A DNA stretch of 64,000 nucleotides, taken from positions 51,459,419-51,523,418 of the forward strand of contig CM055911.1 in the NCBI GenBank assembly GCA_029582155.1. Direction: 5' to 3'. This document shows, piece by piece, positions 24,101 to 33,548 of this stretch (the first letter of the stretch is position 1; each line of letters starts with the position of its first letter). Source of the DNA: Panopea generosa. Lineage: Eukaryota; Mollusca; Bivalvia; Adapedonta; Hiatellidae. A model generated the notes under the pieces. It was given only the letters and a program-made list of their open reading frames with translations. It did not search any database and had not been told where the DNA came from. A program made the position numbers and the translations under genes.

Positions 24101-26119
24101 TATGAGGATTGTGGAAGAGGAGTCGGGCTCTGGGTAAGATATGGAGGCTCTTTATACATAATCATCGGTATTAAAGCAGGGATTGGTTAGCCTAGTCAAA
24201 GTATGCCTGACTATCAATCCAAGGGTTGTGAGTTCGCATCTCTGCTCAGCCACAGTCTCTGTTTTGATTTATATATAGCATTGCATCTCATTGTCATTCT
24301 TCTCTCACTGCTGATTCAAGCGGAAAAGTTATCAGTTATCAGTTTCTTGTGGAGATCGGTGTGCTCGGGTAATGGTTAACCTTCCAGGATCCCATGAAAG
24401 AGTGATTAACTGCGTGTCTGTTAGCTCTAAATGGCATAAAAATTACTCTTAACATTCCAACAAACAAATTCATAACTATTAAATTATTATTTTAAACTAA
24501 TTTTTAAACTTATACAAATCTTGTTCAATATCTTTCTGAGTAGAACCATTACTAAGGGTATGCAGATAAAGTGTCTTGCTTGTGGGGGATCAAACAAACA
24601 TTACTTTTATCCTTGACCTGATGCTCTACCACTAGACCACGTGCCCAACAGGTTTTATATGGCAAATCCAGTTTTATTTGTGGAGGAAGACCTCAGAATG
24701 AATCTGAGTAGAATGACCGCCCTTCTGCAAGTCATTGGCAAACATTCCCATATAAAGTTTTTGGAGCAAGTGGGACTTTTGCGGTGAAACCATGACTGTA
24801 GCGGTGAGGGGTAAGTGATTTTGAGACAGCACCCTAGACAACCCCACCACAGGGGACCCCCACTGCACCACACACACACAATAAATAAATGACATATTAA
24901 ATTACATTTTAAATTTATCAAAAAGAATCTGTGGAATATGATTATTAATGCGCAGCGTGAAGATAACGTTTGTGGGAATTTGACTGTATAATTTAAAGTA
25001 AATATCTTGTTTTCTCAACCTGTTTCTTTAAAAAATTGCAGATATTCTAGGGATAATTCAAAACACAAGACAGGGAGGAAAGGTCCAAGAACTCCCGAAA
25101 GACGAGCATTTGACTTTAACACAACTGGTGCATCATCATCTTCAACTCCACGACTGACACGCGCGGCCCTTGCGTATCATGATCGCAGGCACACACCACC
25201 AAATGGTCGTATGGGTCCTGAGGGTCGGGTTGGTCCAGCATCTGAATCGGAACTTGACACTCTTGTAGAGATGCAGAGGAAGAATACACATCCTTTACCC
25301 TCAAGAGAACCTGGACATTTTGGAAAATCTGGTCGTCGTAGGACTTCAAGTTCATCACCAGTCCGTTTAAAAAATGATCGATTTGATAATTTGCGTCATC
25401 AAAGGACGGTGAGTTCTCCTATGTACAGAGGAGAAAGATTTAAGGAAGCAAATGATAATTTGCAAAATAAGGATAGACATATAATGCACACTAGAATGTT
25501 AAATGGGCGAACAAGAGAGGTTAGTGATGGAGATGATGACAGTGATATTTTACCTCCTCAGAGAAGAGTAGTCAGGAATGCTGATGACATGTCTCCAAAA
25601 AGAAGAGCACCCAGGTATGGTGAATTCTCTCCTCCTTATAGGAGAGCTACTAACACAAACTTGAAAGACAGACCGGATGAAACAGAAGTTAGTGTGGAGC
25701 AGTCGAGATACAGTGTAACAGACTACTTTAGAAAATACCCACAATCTTCTGTAGATCAAGTGCAGGATTCTATAGTTGAGACTTCACGTCCAGCAATTGG
25801 TCGTGCATATAGAGGTATGCAAAGTAGGCCAGTGTCACAGTTTAGAACATCAAGTGAAATAGAAGAACGAACATTGAAATCGGCTGATGTCCCACCTCCA
25901 AGAAATATTAAACAGTTGACACTTTTTAAAGGGATGACGGGAGACCAGACTATTAGTGCCATTCCGGATGACGACAATGTGTCGTCGGTGTCAATGTCCT
26001 CTGTGACGACAGCTAACACTGTCGATGACAGAAAATTCAGAAGTGGTATAGCCACTCTTGATGCAAATATTGCAAAACTACAAATGGCACTTCAGAAAAC
26101 AAAATCAATGCTTCAATAA
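9123..26119 (+). CDS. CCDC14: CCDC14 ortholog (11 coding exons, 1262 aa)
   Basis: Coding exons: 9123-9173, 10295-10356, 10758-10918, 12270-12374, 15964-17589, 18557-18698, 19893-19969, 21327-21484, 22314-22507, 23999-24133, 25042-26119. All have GT-AG borders and every junction agrees in phase. The product is 1262 residues; human CCDC14 is about 950. Vertebrate CCDC14 is a centriolar-satellite coiled-coil protein with roles in centriole duplication and cilia; the same role here is inferred. Diagnostic matches: DAGYSLYSTDSEDQ near residue 55, LRYLLKELKE near 655, IQPLRSENSQLRRKLRLLNQ across exons 6-7, LEKENHILQITLQQRDAEIE in exon 9, and ATLDANIAKLQ near the C-terminus. The start is the first ATG (MFARPTKK). 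A splice-acceptor-like ttctatcag 27 bases before it suggests a non-coding 5' exon upstream. AATAAA at 26174-26179 is a likely poly(A) signal. Confidence 0.93.
9464..9701. mobile_element. piggyBac-like MITE, copy 1
   Basis: The element is flanked by ttaa on both sides (9460-9463 and 9702-9705). Its terminal inverted repeats are ccctttacttcata and tatgaagtaaaggg. Inside is a long inner palindrome, aaaacagtgcaggaag paired with cttcctgcactgtttt. TTAA target sites and CCC-type ends are typical of the piggyBac superfamily. The 238-bp length leaves no room for a transposase. It lies in CCDC14 intron 1. Confidence 0.85.
10448..10651 (-). mobile_element. SINE family C, reverse orientation
   Basis: Reads on the - strand from a tRNA-like head (complement of gagtgggatttgaacctacg and ccactcagcgacagaggc) to a tail with gaaaatggcgttcaacgtca. 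A separate short + strand tail of the same family follows at 10669-10710. Confidence 0.75.
10758..10918 (+). CDS. CCDC14: CCDC14 exon 3: conserved N-terminal motif
   Basis: This exon carries the DAGYSLYSTDSEDQ stretch, corresponding to the DSGYS motif at the N-terminus of vertebrate CCDC14. An amphipathic helix follows (AFKEMETCEKILTHL). The preceding intron ends in a partial family C SINE tail (10669-10710), so the acceptor at 10757 lies about 50 bases downstream of inserted repeat DNA. Confidence 0.9.
11037..11195 (+). repeat. Dispersed repeat, family G, copy 1
   Basis: Contains gatggctctggcgcaggttt, later cactgcatggttttttgtta, then ctactagatcattgttaata. A second copy in the same orientation is at 63108-63235. 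No tRNA head or terminal inverted repeat is visible. Confidence 0.7.
11536..11640 (-). mobile_element. Degenerate SINE family D piece
   Basis: Contains ccagtctgcttcctgggtag and aaccagtactgagtg and then a gagctgggcatagaactcgc block resembling a reversed tRNA B box. It is similar to the better copies at 24528-24650 and 29545-29690. Confidence 0.4.
11929..12192 (+). mobile_element. tRNA-derived SINE, family A
   Basis: Degenerate head (gtgcccggttacctttgccg, ttgtgagtgtgaatc), then the common body ctctcacctctgattcaaat and gttatcagttacttgc, and the tail atggcataaaaatgaYgcta in the form catataaatgatgctaa. It is in CCDC14 intron 3, close to exon 4. Confidence 0.85.
12918..13260 (-). repeat. Dispersed repeat with cctgtaactttgtcatgcat duplicated
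   Basis: Begins with a self-complementary start (cccaaaattttttttgggtg) and contains cctgtaactttgtcatgcat twice, about 155 bases apart, each followed by agatg(g/a)atttt and a caaatgatcaa block. An aaggtcaaggtcaca motif lies between them. I recall this type as common in bivalve non-coding DNA, but the superfamily is unclear. Confidence 0.6.
13545..13845 (+). mobile_element. Possible SINE (family F)
   Basis: An inserted-looking block ending ttggtacgccgtaaaactct and an (attc)n tail, which resembles the 3' ends of mollusc SINEs. The head is not clearly tRNA-like. It lies in CCDC14 intron 4. Confidence 0.45.
13943..14157 (-). mobile_element. SINE family A, 5'-truncated, reverse
   Basis: Starts on the + strand with the gattgattgattt tail and continues through gagggctaacagacgatcgg and aactgataactttcccactt. 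It stops after ttgtatatcaactgtcacag, so the tRNA head is lost. Confidence 0.85.
14206..14487 (-). mobile_element. SINE family A, full length, reverse
   Basis: Complete reverse copy with tail gattgattgattgaatattt and head complement caactgagctaatcaggccc. It is only 50 bases from another family A copy. The short - strand frame through the head is a shadow. Confidence 0.9.
15252..15388. mobile_element. Fold-back hairpin MITE
   Basis: A nearly perfect palindrome: ggccctggtttc at the left pairs with gaaaccgggcc at the right, and tacttaagtc, attttacttaaactc and gtgtgctcaattt all have complements. The loop is only about 10 bases. It is in CCDC14 intron 4. Confidence 0.85.
15964..17589 (+). CDS. CCDC14: CCDC14 exon 5: large low-complexity exon
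   Basis: This 1626-base exon codes for residues 127-668, mostly Gln/Ser/Thr-rich and probably disordered. It contains an uninterrupted Gln tract near 16711-16748, encoded by mixed CAA and CAG codons, and several QGQ repeats from aaggtcaaggtca-like DNA. The phrase PERDV occurs twice (near 16162 and 17091). The exon ends with the conserved VRKLRYLLKELKECNRV helix that opens the coiled-coil part of the protein. The open frame extends past the donor at 17590 into intron, where it loses protein character. Confidence 0.92.
18174..18455 (+). mobile_element. SINE family A
   Basis: Head tgggcctggttagttcagtc, body cttctgattgaaatggga and gttatcagttacttgcgg, tail cattgacataaacatgat. It lies about 100 bases before CCDC14 exon 6. 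Confidence 0.85.
18557..24133 (+). CDS. CCDC14: CCDC14 exons 6-10: conserved coiled-coil core
   Basis: Exons 18557-18698, 19893-19969, 21327-21484, 22314-22507 and 23999-24133 code for residues about 668-903. They form a near-continuous heptad-rich coiled coil with the highest similarity to vertebrate CCDC14. The introns between them contain SINEs, a piggyBac-like MITE at 20220-20452, and a 32-bp minisatellite at 22925-23410, which sits in the intron before exon 10. Confidence 0.92.
19700..19845 (-). mobile_element. SINE family C head region, reverse
   Basis: The + strand shows gcaggacttgaacttacaac, gatcttgagatggc and ccactcggctatga, the complement of a tRNA-like head. The 3' body is decayed. 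Confidence 0.55.
20122..20552. repeat. ~95-bp direct repeat flanking a MITE
   Basis: The block containing ttagaatata, tacctacctacc, acatgaaatatactgg and ttggagcacagcaaacaaat occurs at about 20125-20215 and again at about 20465-20550. The MITE at 20220-20452 lies exactly between the two copies. Confidence 0.85.
20220..20452. mobile_element. piggyBac-like MITE, copy 2
   Basis: Starts after ttaa (20216-20219) with ccctttacttcatat and ends gagcaaaggg, where the second ttaa is lost (atac). The inner palindrome around tgcaggaagtgttcc is retained. It is the same family as 9464-9701. Confidence 0.85.
21064..21295 (+). mobile_element. Degenerate SINE family C
   Basis: Reads tttgagacagtcttgagatc, then ctcaccactgaggacatggg with a B-box-like gggtttgagcc, then tgagaaaactttgcc. 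The tail is tgtaatatgttggaaatagt. It abuts CCDC14 exon 8 by about 30 bases. Confidence 0.55.
22925..23410. repeat. 32-bp minisatellite, about 15 copies
   Basis: The unit is gcaggggaggcaaatgggaa followed by cacttttactat; copies carry point changes and one has an insertion near 23210-23225. Because 32 is not divisible by three, three copies give a 32-residue peptide period and all three + strand frames stay open for long stretches. It is in the CCDC14 intron before exon 10 and no splice sites make it coding. Confidence 0.95.
23650..23948 (+). mobile_element. tRNA-derived SINE, family B
   Basis: Head gtggtctagggggagaatgt and gggttcgatccccg, body gtaaaatgtgactgggtggg, then cttagaatactgtctcaagt. 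The tail is gttgaaagcgacattaaaca, ending in (caaa)n. The 3' end stops about 50 bases before CCDC14 exon 10. Confidence 0.88.
24183..24470 (+). mobile_element. SINE family A
   Basis: Head gggattggttagcctagtca and gggttgtgagttcgc, body ctcactgctgattcaagc with a short duplication of ttatcagt, tail atggcataaaaattactctt. It is in the last CCDC14 intron. Confidence 0.85.
24528..24650 (-). mobile_element. SINE family D, reverse
   Basis: The + strand reads gagtagaaccattactaagg, then agtgtcttgcttgtgg, then gctctaccactagaccacgt, which is the reversed tRNA-like head. It matches 29545-29690. Confidence 0.65.
24655..24860 (-). mobile_element. SINE family C, reverse
   Basis: The + strand shows ccagttttatttgtggagga, agacctcagaatgaatctga and a gcggtgaggggtaagtgatt block, ending in a reversed head near ccaccacaggggac. 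The two - strand open frames over it are shadows. Confidence 0.75.
25042..26119 (+). CDS. CCDC14: CCDC14 exon 11: terminal exon
   Basis: The final exon codes for residues 904-1262, a basic and Ser/Arg/Pro-rich presumably disordered region. It is followed by the conserved end block VSSVSMSSVT, DDRKFRSGIATLDANIAKLQ and MALQKTKSMLQ. Human CCDC14 ends in the same way with FRNGLAALDANIARLQ. The stop codon is TAA at 26117-26119. Confidence 0.93.
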
Positions 26120-26830
26120 TTTATTGATTAGAAAAGGCAAATTTGAAATTTACCTTTAACTAAAAACACTTAAAATAAAATCATGGCAATTATTTTATTT
26201 ATAAAACTCAAAAAATTACATTAGAATAATAATATAAAATTTTAGCATTTATAACATACCAAATAACATCATCATATCTTCATATCATGTAAAAAAAACC
26301 ACCGATGTAATTAACCATGAAATATACATTAAACTGTTTTAATACTACCTATATACGTTATACTGTAAAAAAATCAGGAATGAAAATGTTTAAAATCAAG
26401 AAATCACAAAAACAACAAATAATTATTGATTTGAAACTACTGTCTTGAATAAATGATTATAACATTTTATGAAGACGGAATCAATAGTTAATTCTGAAAA
26501 AAACACTGCAGAATTATTTAATTTTTATAAAAGTTTAAATGATCATGGAATTTTATAGAGCTGATTGAATTGTTTAATACATGTATGGAACAACACTGCA
26601 AAATAATTAGATTTTAATAAATCTTTAAGTGTAATGGAATTGTATATGGCTAATGAAATCTTACCCACAATTGGTGATAATTCCAATAAGGCAAATCAAC
26701 GCACATCCTCAAATCAAGCACTTCATGTAATTACTGAAAATCAATATTGTCGTTAATTGCTTCATTTGGACTCAGAATCGCTTAAATGGCAATAATAGTA
26801 TAATATGGTTCAATATATTTCAAATGACAT
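26120..26830. other. CCDC14 3' flank, no gene seen
   Basis: AT-rich DNA containing an AATAAA at 26174-26179, about 55 bases after the CCDC14 stop. The phrase aacaacactgcaaaataatt and similar aacactgcagaattattt repeat loosely near 26500 and 26590. There is no coding evidence. Confidence 0.6.
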
Positions 26831-26837
26831 GTTGAGG

Positions 26838-27075
26838 GTCCTTCTTGGCTGAGTGATCAAATGTGCCAACTCAGGATCACTTCAGGTTTAGCGCTAGGGT
26901 CGTAGGTTCGGATCCTGCTCGCACCAAAATCTTTATTTGAGAAAAATTGCCAGTTACTTGCGAAAGGTGTTTCTTCTGAGATTCATTCTGAGGTCTTCCT
27001 CCATCAATAGAACTGGCTATGCCATATATAACCTGAAATGTGTTGAAAATGGCGTTAAACTCCATTCAGACGGCA
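26838..27075 (+). mobile_element. SINE family C, near full length
   Basis: Head cttggctgagtgatcaaatg and gtaggttcggatcctgctc, then gccagttacttgcg, attcattctgaggtcttcct and ccatcaatagaactggctat. The tail is cctgaaatgtgttgaaaatg before ggcgttaaactccattc. It is the best copy in this window for defining the family. Confidence 0.85.
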
Positions 27076-28190
27076 TATCGTAATTCAACATATAATATGT
27101 CTCTTTACAAATATTTGGTTGTTTTGTGAATTTTGAAGACCAGGCTCCAGTTTTACTTTAAACATCTGAACTTGAGATTTTTCCAACTGAAATTTATGAA
27201 ATGTTTTTACTTCATTTGCGCTTATAATTTTGCTTGCTATCCTTTACCAATGACTAAAGATACATCTATGTGGTCCTATAATGTGTTGGAGAAAAGCTTT
27301 ACAGAAATTGAGAAATTTAAGTTGAGGAAAATCTCAACTTGCAACATTAAGTCAAACCGAACCTTGGCATCAGTTTGACCAGCGTTTAAGTTTTACTTAA
27401 AATACTTGAAAATATAACTTTTCTTTGACTGGTTACATAAATATTCTTTATTAAATGTCAGTGAAACCTAATACAATTATTTTGGCCAGTCTTATATCAT
27501 GATCACCTAGACCATTTAAAATCACACCGATTATTTTATTATGTGATGAAATTGTAATGTACATTTCTCTCTTTGTCTTTTTTATCAAGCATGAGATATA
27601 TGCCCTTGTCAAATGTAAGGTACCCCTTATAAGATATCTACATTCTGCATCTACAAGTTTATATTTATTTTATGCTTTTTGTTGATTTGTAGAGGTTTAT
27701 CGATGCATTATTTTTGGTAATTTCACATAATTATAAATGGTAATTTCAGTTTGAAATCATCAAGTAAAATTAAGAATAAAAGTTGCTAGTTTTCAGTGAA
27801 TATATATCAATTCAATTTCACTAAAGTGCGTTTCAATTGACCTGATGCAATAACGACTTGCTGTGCCCACTAGCAATGTGGCGTTGTTCAAGTAAATACT
27901 GTGTGATACAATATAGTTTTTACTTAGAGACTGTGAGCTTGTCTAAGGAAAATGAAGGTCTTGGGAACAATATTGATTGCTGATAGGATTATCAACTTGT
28001 TTGATTGACAGTCTGCATGACAGACAGGTCCACTGCGTGTCATTTGTGGTACTTCATTACTCTTTTGATGAATTTTCACTGAAACCAACATAATAATTTA
28101 TGTAGCCATGCTGTAGTCATTATAACTATACCATAATATGTCAATATATATCTGTGATACTTGTATATATGTATGGATACATGTATATAC
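27076..28190. other. Intergenic, no gene seen
   Basis: Unique AT-rich sequence. The 81-codon frame at 27133-27378 has no splice or family support. I see no repeats longer than a few units. Confidence 0.55.
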
Positions 28191-28192
28191 TT

Positions 28193-28478
28193 CATTTATT
28201 TATTTTTGTTTGAATATTTAGCATCATTTTATGCCATCGAGGGCTAACAGACAATCAGTTAACCTAACCACTCTTTCATTGGGATCCTAGAAGGTGAACC
28301 AGAACTCAAGTTCACCCATCTCTGCAAGTAACAGATTACTTTCCCACTTAAATCAGTGATGAGAGATGTATGACATTAAGACAATGCAATGGAGACTGCA
28401 GCCAGAAGGAAATTCGAACTCCTGGACCCTGAACTGATAGTCAGACATGCTTCTGACTGAGGTTACCTGTTCTGGCTA
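28193..28478 (-). mobile_element. SINE family A, reverse
   Basis: The + strand reads tatttagcatcattttatgc, gagggctaacagacaatcag, agtaacagattactttccca and finally a decayed head near ctgactgaggttacctgttc. Confidence 0.85.
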
Positions 28479-28684
28479 TATTTATTTATCAATTTGTGTA
28501 AACAGTACTTATATTGTCCAATTCACAGCATCTTGTGTATGCGAAGCTTGACTTAAAATTAAATTCAGTTACAATGAAAATATGTTTTTATTGTGCATTT
28601 GATTGATTCCAACTTAGAATTGACCTGCTAATACTTGTATTAACAGTTTGTATGTGCATTTAGGTGTTTTAAGCCTATTGTGAT

Positions 28685-28685
28685 C

Positions 28686-28764
<79 letters not shown>
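28685..28764. repeat. (TGTC)n microsatellite
   Basis: About 19 uninterrupted tetranucleotide copies. Confidence 0.98.
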
Positions 28765-29059
28765 AACAATATCTTGAAATGACATCTCTGAAACTACTTG
28801 ACCTATTTGTTTTGGAGCATTGTCAGTTAGAGCTCTTTCAATTTGTTTAAATATTTACCATGGGTAAAATTTTTCCCAGCCCCAGGTTAGGACTTTATCA
28901 TTTGTTTTTCTTCTAAATTTTAAGAATCTTCTTCGAAAGTACAAGGCCTTGATCTTAGATATTTTGCACGTAGTATCACCTAATCATTTTCTTCTCAGGT
29001 TTATTCAAGGCATGCTTCACAAATGTATGCATGTATGAATCCTTCAAATCTCTGTGAGA

Positions 29060-29240
29060 AGTCCTGTGTGCCGTGGCCTAGTGGTCCCTGCTACAGCCTG
29101 ATGTTGTGAGTTTGAGTTCCATTCTGTATAAAATTACTGAAGTTTTACGCAGTCATATTCATGCATCTGACTAGTGAACTTTTTCTCATCCAAAAGTACT
29201 AGGTATATAACCTTTATTTTCATGAATGAAAACCTCTGTG
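29060..29240 (+). mobile_element. tRNA-headed SINE fragment
   Basis: Head tgccgtggcctagtggtccc followed by gttgtgagtttgagttcc, resembling A and B boxes. The body is not shared clearly with families A-D. Confidence 0.4.
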
Positions 29241-29544
29241 GTCCGTCTTTTATTACCATATGCGTAGGAGTTTGGGCAGTGGGAGTTAATAAAAATGTTT
29301 AAATCTGATTTAAATTCACTGCCCCCCCACTAAACCCTCACTAAAATTTTCAAGGAGACCCCCGTATCACCACCAGCCCCATTCAACATCCCCCGTGTTT
29401 TGGCTCGTAATAATACATGAGGTTTTGGGTTTGAAGCACTGCGGAGGTTTTCCTTAATAATACATCTTATTTAGTTTAAACTTACGTATTTTTACTTCGA
29501 TTGTGAAACAAGTTTTAACAACTAAAACAAATCACGTTCGAAGT

Positions 29545-29690
29545 CTTCCAGGGTAAAACCAGTACTAAGCATATGCGAAAATGTGTCTTGCTCAAGGACA
29601 CCACACATAACCGTGGCGGAGGATCGAACCCACGACCCTCCTATAGTGGGTTCGATGCTCTACCACTAAACCACGGGCACCACATACATA
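29545..29690 (-). mobile_element. SINE family D, reverse
   Basis: The + strand reads cagggtaaaaccagtactaa, gtgtcttgctcaaggaca, gaggatcgaacccacgaccc, then gctctaccactaaaccacgg. The last two are a reversed B box and A box region. Confidence 0.75.
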
Positions 29691-30024
29691 TTATACATCT
29701 CATAGTTTTTTTCTGAGTTTATTGTGTATTTGTGAACGTGTTTGATAAAAACGTTTGAAAGTCACAACCTTTTGGAGTAAATAACAACCATTTTCCCTAA
29801 AACTAAATAGAATCCAGCATTGGTTTTACAAATATAAAAAAAAAAGATACGAGGGACGGGTATCCCCATCAGTGATGACACCATCTTTCACAGTCTCCCC
29901 CACGTCTTGGATTAGAAACCCAGTGGCGGTTCGTTTAGTTCTGTTTTTAAAGTCATATGTACATGACCTTTTATCGCACAATGGTTATCTCAACTATACA
30001 ATAGGTAACAGCATTAACATACAT

Positions 30025-30278
30025 GGGCTCGTATTCACCAACCATTCTTGAGAACATTCTAAGACTTGAGCTCGAAAATCCAGATTTCAACCTCAGATGT
30101 CTAGTTTACCATGAGATATAGACTAATTGTAAGTCTTTATTTGACTATATACTATATGTTCCTTCATGCTTGCAAATTTTGGTCTTAAATAATGGTCTCT
30201 TAAGTATACTTTTCAAAATTCATTCTTGAGTTCAAGTCTAAGAGTATTCTTAAGAACGGTTGGTGAATACCAGTCCAG
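30025..30278. mobile_element. MITE with long terminal inverted repeats
   Basis: The left end is gtattcaccaaccattcttg followed by agaacattctaagacttgag. The right end is the complement: gagttcaagtctaagagt, then cttaagaacggttggtgaat and accag. Arms are about 50 bp and the whole element about 254 bp. An isolated end of the same family is at 2225-2270. Confidence 0.85.
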
Positions 30279-30279
30279 G

Positions 30280-31590
30280 TGTGCATGTCTATTTCATTAT
30301 CATTAGTTTCAATCTCAACATAACACAAATTTTTAAGATAATTACCTTGGAAATGGTTTGTCTGTTTCAAGTTGAACACTACTTCAACATCGAAGTCTTA
30401 TAAATTTAGGAATTTATTTTTGTTTGCTTCGATAATTATTGTATGTGTTTATTTAATTGGGTAAGCGTGGTATTTTTGTATGGATTAACCATGAACCCAA
30501 ATCGTTATCTACATGCAAACACATGGTGTAATGTGATAGTTTGGAGACTTGCACCATACCATGAATGTTTTTCAAACATGAACTCGTCGGTTAGTATCAG
30601 TTGCAGGCGAACTATTCCAACTATTTCGTTATCAACCTGCAATAGTTTTAACATCACACACGCTCTTGCAACGCGTCAAGTTACATTTACAATAACAAGG
30701 TTTCAATTAATGTTTTGTATAATACATATATAACCCACACTTTATATATACAATGGTCTAAATCGTAAGTTTTCTAGACTATAGTACTGTATGAATAAAA
30801 TTATATCTCTGTGTCTTCACGAACCAAGGGTTTCTTTGTCCTTTATATATTATGTTAAATACAAACGTTTTATCTAAAACGTCCTAACATGCAACATAAC
30901 TCATCCATCCATCTATACAGCCAGCCAGCCACAATTAGGAATGTTTTTGTCGCGACACTTTTTCGAAATTTCTTCTCATTCATCCTTTTTTGTAAAGCTT
31001 CTTATAGATTAAAAGAAGCTGTCACATGTCTAGTCTACTTCCTAACCATTTCACCCAAACAACACAACGAAGCCGATAAACACAACTTGCAAAATAGCGC
31101 TCCGTTTATGGCACCACAAATCCACGCCTGGTAATCTCCCAAACCATCACATAAATGTGATGCAATAAAATGCTAGTACATGTAGCATTTCCTTTGATGG
31201 TCAGGTCACAAGAAATATTGACAAAGGTTAATTGTTTCCGTAATTTTCTTTTGTATAAGAAATAAAAAAAAAATCGGGTTATGTTGTACGATATGCTTAT
31301 GAATACGCTGTTCACACAAACAGGTTCTTTTCAGATAGGATGCTTTGCTTGTCTGTAATTATGCAGCCATGGCGAATTTCGTCAATTTTCGGCATGACCA
31401 AGTGATTTTACTAGCCCAAAAGATTGTACTTAAATTGGCTTTAAATTGCTTATTGCATAATTATTACCGAGAAGGTCTTTTATTAAATATTGACACATGC
31501 ACTCCAATTGATTTTGTAAACGGTGTGATGAATGTGTGCGACATGTCATGGTTCGGCTGCATTGAAACCTGTTCGTTTTAAAACATTTCT
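30280..31590. other. Intergenic, no gene supported
   Basis: Several frames of 60-96 codons occur on both strands (for example 30443-30733), but their composition is erratic and none has convincing splice sites or a recognisable domain. Confidence 0.5.
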
Positions 31591-31613
31591 CCCCCCCCCC
31601 CCCCCCCCCCCCC
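31591..31613. repeat. Poly-C run
   Basis: Twenty-three consecutive C residues; true length in the genome is uncertain. Confidence 0.97.
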
Positions 31614-31990
31614 ATTTATATCATTACAAGATTAATGAATTGGCAAAAGTAAATTCATTCCTGTGTTCAAGGACTTGTTTTACTATATGATTCCCTGCTA
31701 TGTTGAATTAACAATTCTACACATGTTTTAGAAAATAATAAAGCAGATGAAAGTTACTGTGAGCTGTTTTTATGATGTAGCTTTATATCTCTATGAAGGC
31801 AAATTGTGACATAAGTAAATAAAAATAATTATACCCATTTTTTATTTAATAATGATATAATGTAAAGGGTAAATTATCTATAAAGCGGACCGACCAACAG
31901 AAAAAAGAATTCTCGCATGTACTGTTACAGTAGAGACAAACGGATGGTCACAATGAAATAATGCGATCGTTATGTAGAAAATTCGATATA

Positions 31991-33548
31991 TACTCAGCAA
32001 AAATAGAAACGTCCCTCCATATTTCAGGAAAGATTTATCGAAAACCAAAAGGGTTACTTTTTTTAATCAAAATAGAAAAACAAGTTCATTCATTTCTGTA
32101 TCATAACCAAGTAATAACATCTGGCTATCTTGTTAACTTTTCGAGAGATAACCGGTCAAGAGAGGTAGGGGTCAAAATCAAAAATCCCAAAAACTCAGAA
32201 AGGTGTTATTGAATGTTTAGAGATGGAATTTCAATAAGAAATGTGGCACATCCAGTAAATCTCGTTAGTACCGAGTGTGGCCACCATTTGCATGAATGCA
32301 TGCAATGATCCTACGCCGCATCGACGTAACGTAACGCAATACCAGTGCGTAGGGCAAATTCCTCCATTCCTGTTGTAACGCCCGTGTAAGATCGCGAACA
32401 TTGTCAATCTGATGGTTAGCTCGTGCTTTGCGGCCCAGCTGATCCCATATGTGCTCAATGGGGTTGAGATCTGGGGAAACCGCGGGCCATGGCATGACGT
32501 TGACATTGTTTTGCTGCAAGAATTGAGTGGTGACCCTGGCTACATGAGGGCCATGCTGACAAATAAATGGTAAGGCATATGCATTTAGCACGTCTGCAAC
32601 ATAACGCTGTGCATTAATGTTGCCCTGTACAACAACCAAATCTGTCTTCCGGTTTCCCATAATCCCACCCATAATCCCACCCCAGACCATTACGCTCCCT
32701 CCCCCAAACCTGTTCTTCTCAACAATGCAACAATCGGCGAATCTTTCATTTTTACGCCTGTTTACCCGTAATCTTCCGCCAGCATGACTAACTGTGAACC
32801 GAGATTCATCGGTGAACAAAACTCGGTTCCAGTCAGCCCTTCTCCAAATCAGATGACGCCGCGCCCATAACAGCCTGGCAGCACGGTGACGTTGGGTCAT
32901 TATCTGACCAGTGTACGGGCGGCGTGCCCTGATTGGTTGGGCGTTACGACGCAACCGGTTGCGAATGGTCTGCCCTGAGACACCGTATTGCCTAGCAGTG
33001 ACTGTGGCTGCCAATTGACGTTGACGTAAGTGCGTCAACGTTATGAAACAATCGGTTCTAGCCGTCGTTACACGAGGCCTACCAGGTCTCTGCCGGTCGT
33101 GAACAGTCCCAGTCTGCTGGTACCGGGATGCAAGACGATCAATCGTCTTCCGACAGCACTCGAACCGACGCGCGACTACCCTGGCGGACATCCCACCCGC
33201 AAGCATCCCAATTGCCTGATTTCGCTCGTTTTCGGAAAGCCGTGGCATATCGAAAACAGTGAAAAATTAAAGAAAAAATTTAATTTTCAGAATAGCCCCT
33301 ATCGCATGAATGGTACGACATGAACTGAATCAACATATGGATGACATGTATAGCGTGCACGTGCAAAACGTGCAAATGACCGTTGCGGTTACTGGCCGAT
33401 ATGTAAACCGTGCGTATCGGGTAAACTGTACACGATCGTATTCTGAACATCGCCAGTGTTTAAAATACATGTACATTGAACATGTAGCAACTACACAGAC
33501 AAAGCTTCACCGGCTATAAAACAGGGACTTTTCTAGTTTTGCTGAGTA
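31991..33548 (-). mobile_element. Tc1/mariner-type DNA transposon, inactive copy
   Basis: The left end tactcagcaaaaatagaaac (31991) matches in reverse complement the right end gttttgctgagta (to 33548), with gtccct further in on both sides. Flanking ta/tata fits the TA target of the IS630-Tc1-mariner superfamily. The element is 1558 bp and contains one transposase frame on the - strand. Confidence 0.9.
32265..33248 (-). pseudogene. Tc1/mariner transposase, second catalytic Asp missing
   Basis: A 327-residue frame starting at ATG 33246-33248. Residues 1-110 form the paired-like DNA-binding part with two helix-turn-helix segments, joined by the GRPR motif (RPGRPRV near residue 56). The DDE domain follows, with the first Asp in LFTDESRF (D147) and the final Glu in SPDLNPIEHIWD (E265). 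Intact relatives normally have a QHDGARPH-type motif 34 residues before the Glu. Here it reads CQHGPHVARV, so the second Asp is absent, consistent with a 9-base in-frame loss. A GGIMGGIMG repeat near residue 190 looks like a 12-base tandem duplication. The frame is otherwise intact, but the enzyme should be inactive. Confidence 0.9.

Noticed and set aside
30443-31134. Two + strand frames of 96 and 81 codons
   Set aside because: No splice support, no recognisable domain, and composition similar to random intergenic DNA.
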